Positions 6,691-9,738 of a stretch of DNA of 9,738 nt are shown here, piece by piece; within the stretch, counting starts at the first letter, position 1, and the number at the start of each line of letters is the position of its first letter. The stretch spans positions 1-9,738 of the forward strand of contig CABUBZ010000067.1 in the NCBI GenBank assembly GCA_902489945.1, given 5' to 3'. Source of the DNA: an uncultured Collinsella sp. (GTDB lineage Bacteria > Actinomycetota > Coriobacteriia > Coriobacteriales > Coriobacteriaceae). Position numbers and translations under genes: made by a program. Under the pieces are notes generated by a model. It did no database searches and was not told the origin of the DNA. It saw only the letters and a list, made by a program, of their open reading frames with translations.

Positions 6691-7491
6691 CTAAGGCCGC
6701 TGGCCCATGCCACCCTCGAGGGTGACGGTCTCGCCGTTCATATACTTAAAGTCGGGACCGCAGAGCTGAACGACAACGCGGCCGATTTCCTTCTCGACGT
6801 CGCCGTAGTGACCCGCCGGCGGCATGTGGACGTTGGCCTTGAACGCCTCGGGATAGGCATCCTGGAAGTTCTCGAGCGCGGCGGTCCAAGCAAGCGGGCA
6901 AACGATATTGACGTTGATGCCGTCCTTGCCCCACTCGTTGGCAGCGACGCGGGTCAGACCGCGGATGCCCTCCTTGGCAGCGGCGTAGCTGCACTGGCCA
7001 TAGTTGCCAAACAGGCCGGCGCCCGAAGCAAAGTTGACCACGGAGCCCTTGGTCTCCTTCAGGTGCGGGTAGGCCTTCTGCATGTACAGATAGGTGGCAT
7101 ACAGACCGGAATAAATGGCCAGGTTAAACTGATCCATGGTGTGGTCGGCGATAGTCACACCCGAGGCGCTGGCCTGGGCGTTGTTGACGACGGCGTCGAT
7201 GCGGCCGAACTCCTCAATGGCCTTGTCGATGACGTTCTGGACGACGGCCTCGTTGTCCTGACCAGCCGAGACATCGGCCTGAACAGGCAGAACCTTGACG
7301 CCGTACTCGGCCTCGAGGGACTCCTTGGCGGCCTCGAGCTTGGCGACGTTGCGGCCGGTGATAACGAGGTTCGCGCCCTCCTTGGCAAAAGCGATATCGA
7401 TGCCGTAACCGATGGAGCCAGCGGAGCCGTCCTTAAGCGTGGCCTTGCCGCCGCCGGTGACGATCACGGTCTTACCAGTGAAAAGTCCCAT
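6691..7491 (-). CDS. Short-chain dehydrogenase/reductase with atypical nucleotide-binding loop
   Basis: This is a 266-residue SDR-family NAD(P)-dependent oxidoreductase. The Rossmann start TGGG (12-15) is followed by a longer than usual loop before SIGYG (26-30), a pattern partly recalling the SIAYG of enoyl-ACP reductases. G46-R47 after the second strand suggests NADP. The active site has S156 and the classical Y169-xxx-K173. NNAQ (103-106) replaces the usual NNAG, and the position of the usual catalytic Asn in the fourth helix appears to be I126. The C-terminus (GETVTLEGGMGQRP) is SDR-like. The substrate cannot be told from sequence; alcohol, ketone or steroid-type substrates are all possible. 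I chose the ATG at 7491 because AAAGGA lies 6 nt upstream; a longer frame from 7539 has no such site. It is divergent from the coiled-coil gene. Confidence 0.88.
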   Translation of the reverse strand: MGLFTGKTVIVTGGGKATLKDGSAGSIGYGIDIAFAKEGANLVITGRNVAKLEAAKESLEAEYGVKVLPVQADVSAGQDNEAVVQNVIDKAIEEFGRIDAVVNNAQASASGVTIADHTMDQFNLAIYSGLYATYLYMQKAYPHLKETKGSVVNFASGAGLFGNYGQCSYAAAKEGIRGLTRVAANEWGKDGINVNIVCPLAWTAALENFQDAYPEAFKANVHMPPAGHYGDVEKEIGRVVVQLCGPDFKYMNGETVTLEGGMGQRP

Positions 7492-7785
7492 ATAAAGTCC
7501 TTTCAAATCGCGACGGGCGCACCCGCCGACTGCGCGCATCCAAATAAACGCGCCAAAAGCTGAAATGCAACTTTAACGGGTTCAAGCGAAAAATAAAGCC
7601 CATGGCAGGCGAACGGCGCAACGTCTTTCGGCGAAGGGAATGTCAAGTAAAAATTGGATAGAGTGGCCGAGTTTTTGCTATCGACGCGAGCCATCGAACA
7701 CGTTTTGAAACTTTGCTGCGGCGCGCGGGAAGTCGGCGCGAGACTTTATCATAGGGTGACAAACAACGATGAGGAGCACATACCT
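7492..7785. promoter_or_regulatory. Divergent intergenic region between dehydrogenase and coiled-coil gene
   Basis: This 294-bp gap should hold both divergent promoters. On the minus strand a perfect TTGACA (7646-7641) points at the dehydrogenase, but I find no good -10 at 17 nt. On the plus strand a TATCAT hexamer (7747-7752) lies about 34 nt before the coiled-coil start, with no clear -35. The plus-strand GAGGAG (7771-7776) is that gene's ribosome-binding site. The region is locally AT-rich around 7550-7680. Nothing else is recognisable. Confidence 0.3.
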
Positions 7786-9534
7786 ATGACAGACGAGCTG
7801 GACCCCCAGACTCAACAGCATATTGATGATTCCGTAAACGTCGCCGCAGATACTGACGCTGTGACCTGCGATGATATCGACATCGACGACCCCATCTTGA
7901 ACGAAAGCGCTACGGCGGAAACCCCTGAAACAGAAAACGCCGATGCACCCGCTCAGGACGACGCCCCCGTACAGGACGCCGCTCCGCAAGCTGCGGGTCC
8001 CATCGAGGTGTCTTCAGAAGAAGAGCTCGACGCCGTCATGGACTCCATGATGGATGCTGTCAAAGCGATGAAGGATGCTGTCGCCGATGCCGACGTTGAC
8101 GCCGAGGAAGAAGAGGCCGCTGAGGCCGCCTCGACCTTTGTGCCCGGCGAGACTCCGGTTGCCGACCAGGGCAGTACCATGCCCTCGTTTCTGCAGCTCG
8201 AGCATCCCACGATTGGCGCCGATGCGGTCGATCCGCACGCAGCAGGCTTTTCTGTGGTCGAGGGCGGTACCGGCAATATCGCCGCGCCGCAGGCTGCCGA
8301 TGCGGACTCTGCCGACACCGCTCGCCCGACCGCCCCGCACTCCCCCGCCGCGAACCGCGATCTGGGGACCGCTGTCTCGAACACTGCGAACGCCGTGGGC
8401 ACCTTTATCGCCCAGGGCGCCTCGGCCATGCGCGAGATGAACGCCGCGAAAAAGGCACTTGCCGATGCCCGCGCCCACCTGGCCGAACTTGAGCAGCGCA
8501 TTGCCGATCAGGCCGAGGAACTCGAGACGCGCCAGGATATCGCAGGCCGCTACGACCAGATCGTCGCCGACCAGCGCCAGGCGATCGCCACAGCGCAAAA
8601 GACCGCTGCGGCAGCCGAGATTGACCGTGATGCCCATGCCGCCAAAGCGACAGAGCTCAAGGGTCAGTTCGAACAAATGAAGACAGAGGATGACGCGACT
8701 GAGCTCCGTCTGAAGGCCGCGCTCGACGCCGTGGAGGCCCGCGAGGCGAGCTCACGCGAGACTGGCAACCGCCTCGTTCGACGTCTTGAGGATTCCAAGC
8801 GCATCCGCGACAAGGTGAAGGCAGAGCGAGACGCCGGCATTGCCGCCGCACAACAAACCGTCGACGCCACGCGCGTCCAGCTCGAGACGCTACGTCATGA
8901 GTACGCCGAGCTGCAACGCAATCCCTCGGCAAATCCCGCCAACTATACGGTGCGCACCAGCGAACTCTCGATGCAGATCTCCGACACGGCAGATGCCCTG
9001 CGTAAAGCCGAAGAAGATGTCCCGCGCATCACCGCCGATCTTGAGCACTCGCTTGCCGCAGCCGAGCAGGCCGTCGAGCAGGCTCAAGCCCCTATCGCCG
9101 ACGCAAAACGCGCGCACCAAGCCGTGACGACCGAAGCCGATGCCGCGCGCGACGAGTTGCAGACGGCAAAGACTGCCGCCGCGACGCGCCAGCGCGAACT
9201 GCGCGAGAAAATCGCCGCCGAGGACAAGGCACGCCACGACCAAGAGCAGACCATCGCCAACGCCCAAGCAGATGCCGCACACGCGCAGTCGATCATCGAA
9301 CAGGCGACCGAGGTGCACGACCACCCAGAGATCACTGAGTCGCTTGCAGGATCCTTGGCCCGCGACAAAGCCGAATACGCCGAGACCGAGCGAGAAGTCG
9401 CCCAGCTCGAGGCCACCGAGGACGCGGTGCGCGAGCGTACCCGCGACTCACGCATCAAATTCACCGGCGCCATCGTCTGCATAGTCGCCGCAATCCTGGT
9501 GATCATCCTGGTCTGGCTGTTCGCAAGCAAGTAG
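7786..9534 (+). CDS. Acidic coiled-coil protein with a C-terminal membrane anchor
   Basis: This encodes a 582-residue protein of unknown function. Residues 1-115 are strongly acidic and Ala/Asp/Glu-rich. Residues 116-205 are low in predicted structure, rich in Pro, Ala and Gly. About 211-378 and 392-555 are long, charged Ala/Glu/Gln/Arg helices typical of coiled coils, split by a short NPSANPANYT linker (379-388). One hydrophobic helix (about 560-580) ends the protein, followed only by SK. There is no signal peptide, so it should be tail-anchored, with nearly all of it in the cytoplasm. Such shape suggests a scaffold or spacer at the membrane, for example in division or envelope organisation, but this is speculation. 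GAGGAG lies 9 nt before the ATG at 7786; an in-frame ATG at 7654 lacks such a site and adds an uncharacteristic Cys-bearing segment. Confidence 0.85.
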   Translation: MTDELDPQTQQHIDDSVNVAADTDAVTCDDIDIDDPILNESATAETPETENADAPAQDDAPVQDAAPQAAGPIEVSSEEELDAVMDSMMDAVKAMKDAVADADVDAEEEEAAEAASTFVPGETPVADQGSTMPSFLQLEHPTIGADAVDPHAAGFSVVEGGTGNIAAPQAADADSADTARPTAPHSPAANRDLGTAVSNTANAVGTFIAQGASAMREMNAAKKALADARAHLAELEQRIADQAEELETRQDIAGRYDQIVADQRQAIATAQKTAAAAEIDRDAHAAKATELKGQFEQMKTEDDATELRLKAALDAVEAREASSRETGNRLVRRLEDSKRIRDKVKAERDAGIAAAQQTVDATRVQLETLRHEYAELQRNPSANPANYTVRTSELSMQISDTADALRKAEEDVPRITADLEHSLAAAEQAVEQAQAPIADAKRAHQAVTTEADAARDELQTAKTAAATRQRELREKIAAEDKARHDQEQTIANAQADAAHAQSIIEQATEVHDHPEITESLAGSLARDKAEYAETEREVAQLEATEDAVRERTRDSRIKFTGAIVCIVAAILVIILVWLFASK

Positions 9535-9560
9535 TCGTTTAAGAACGTCCCCAATGACTA

Positions 9561-9615
9561 CAAAGGGGTCAGGTTAACATGCACCAACCTGGTGCAAAGT
9601 AACCTGACCCCTTTG
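9561..9615. repeat. 55-bp nested palindrome downstream of the coiled-coil gene
   Basis: A perfect 16-bp stem CAAAGGGGTCAGGTTA (9561-9576) with its complement (9600-9615) encloses 23 nt holding a second stem TGCACCA (9580-9586) and TGGTGCA (9590-9596) around ACC. It begins 26 bp after the coiled-coil stop and may help end its transcript, though no T-run follows. It shares its inner TGGTGCAAAG and outer TTGCACCAAT with the block at 6417-6463. Its architecture (outer stem of 16-17 bp with a small inner palindrome) matches 3502-3564. Confidence 0.65.
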
Positions 9616-9625
9616 CACCAATCTC

Positions 9626-9664
9626 TTGACAACCAAAGAAATGCCGATGTTATGGCAGAGTCAG
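9626..9664 (+). promoter_or_regulatory. 39-bp promoter-like module, copy 2
   Basis: It contains a perfect TTGACA (9626-9631) followed 18 nt later by TTATGG, with an upstream TG that suits an extended -10 (TG at 9648-9649). It is the partner of 6507-6545 and shares GCCGATGTTATGGCA (9643-9657). It points at the right edge of the window, so it may drive the next gene. The -10 match is imperfect, which keeps confidence low. Confidence 0.4.
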
Positions 9665-9669
9665 ACACT

Positions 9670-9738
9670 ATGACCCAATCCAGGGGCACGGAAACGACAG
9701 GAGCCCCCGCTCGTGACCGCGGGTCGGGGCTGCGACAA
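9670..9738 (+). CDS. Possible 5' end of a gene running off the window
   Basis: An ATG at 9670 opens a frame with no stop up to the window end (23 codons). A GTG at 9713, with AGGAG (9699-9703) 9 nt upstream, opens another. The promoter-like module at 9626-9664 supports transcription in this direction. Too little sequence is present to name a product or choose between the two starts, and it may be noncoding; an imperfect GC-rich stem (AGCCCC at 9702-9707 with GGGGCT at 9726-9731) overlaps both. Confidence 0.2.
   Translation, partial: MTQSRGTETTGAPARDRGSGLRQ

Noticed and set aside
6646..7563. 305-codon plus-strand frame opposite the dehydrogenase
   Set aside because: It is a GC-rich shadow of a clear SDR gene and its translation resembles no protein family.
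7654..7785. N-terminal extension of the coiled-coil gene from an ATG at 7654
   Set aside because: No ribosome-binding site precedes it, its composition differs from the rest of the protein, and GAGGAG sits properly before 7786.

Overview
The window reads as a piece of a high-GC Gram-positive chromosome, most likely a gut coriobacterium such as Collinsella. This is inferred from the GC-rich, GCC/GAC-heavy housekeeping genes, Shine-Dalgarno-led starts, and a style of intergenic imperfect palindrome I associate with that group. No 16S or marker comparison was possible, so the assignment is tentative.

The left half (about 1-4300) looks accessory. A 24-bp palindrome at the edge is followed by an AT-rich 228-bp element bounded by 35-bp inverted repeats (94-321). 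Next comes one large plus-strand gene (393-3515) encoding a three-part protein: zinc-ribbon/archaeo-eukaryotic primase, SF2 helicase, and a degenerate PLD domain. This is the architecture of the computationally described TOTE conflict systems. Its last codons and stop lie inside a 63-bp perfect-stem palindrome. Convergent to it is a two-gene toxin-antitoxin operon of the RelB/DinJ-RelE/YafQ type (4190-3580, minus strand) with a likely promoter and operator.

The right half is housekeeping, mostly on the minus strand: a LOG-family nucleotide phosphoribohydrolase (5062-4304), queuine tRNA-ribosyltransferase tgt (6337-5198), and an unusual short-chain dehydrogenase (7491-6691). Divergent from the dehydrogenase is a plus-strand gene (7786-9534) for an acidic, coiled-coil protein with a single C-terminal membrane anchor. 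A rho-independent terminator lies just upstream of the LOG ribosome-binding site.

The two larger gene-free stretches on the right (6338-6690 and 9535-9738) share repeat families. Both have TGCACCA/TGGTGCA-type palindromes followed by a conserved 39-bp promoter-like module, and the first also has a long imperfect hairpin that could be a small RNA. The most interesting items are the primase-helicase with an apparently dead nuclease domain beside a toxin-antitoxin pair, the inverted-repeat element upstream of it, the nested palindromes of similar design, and the shared 39-bp module.
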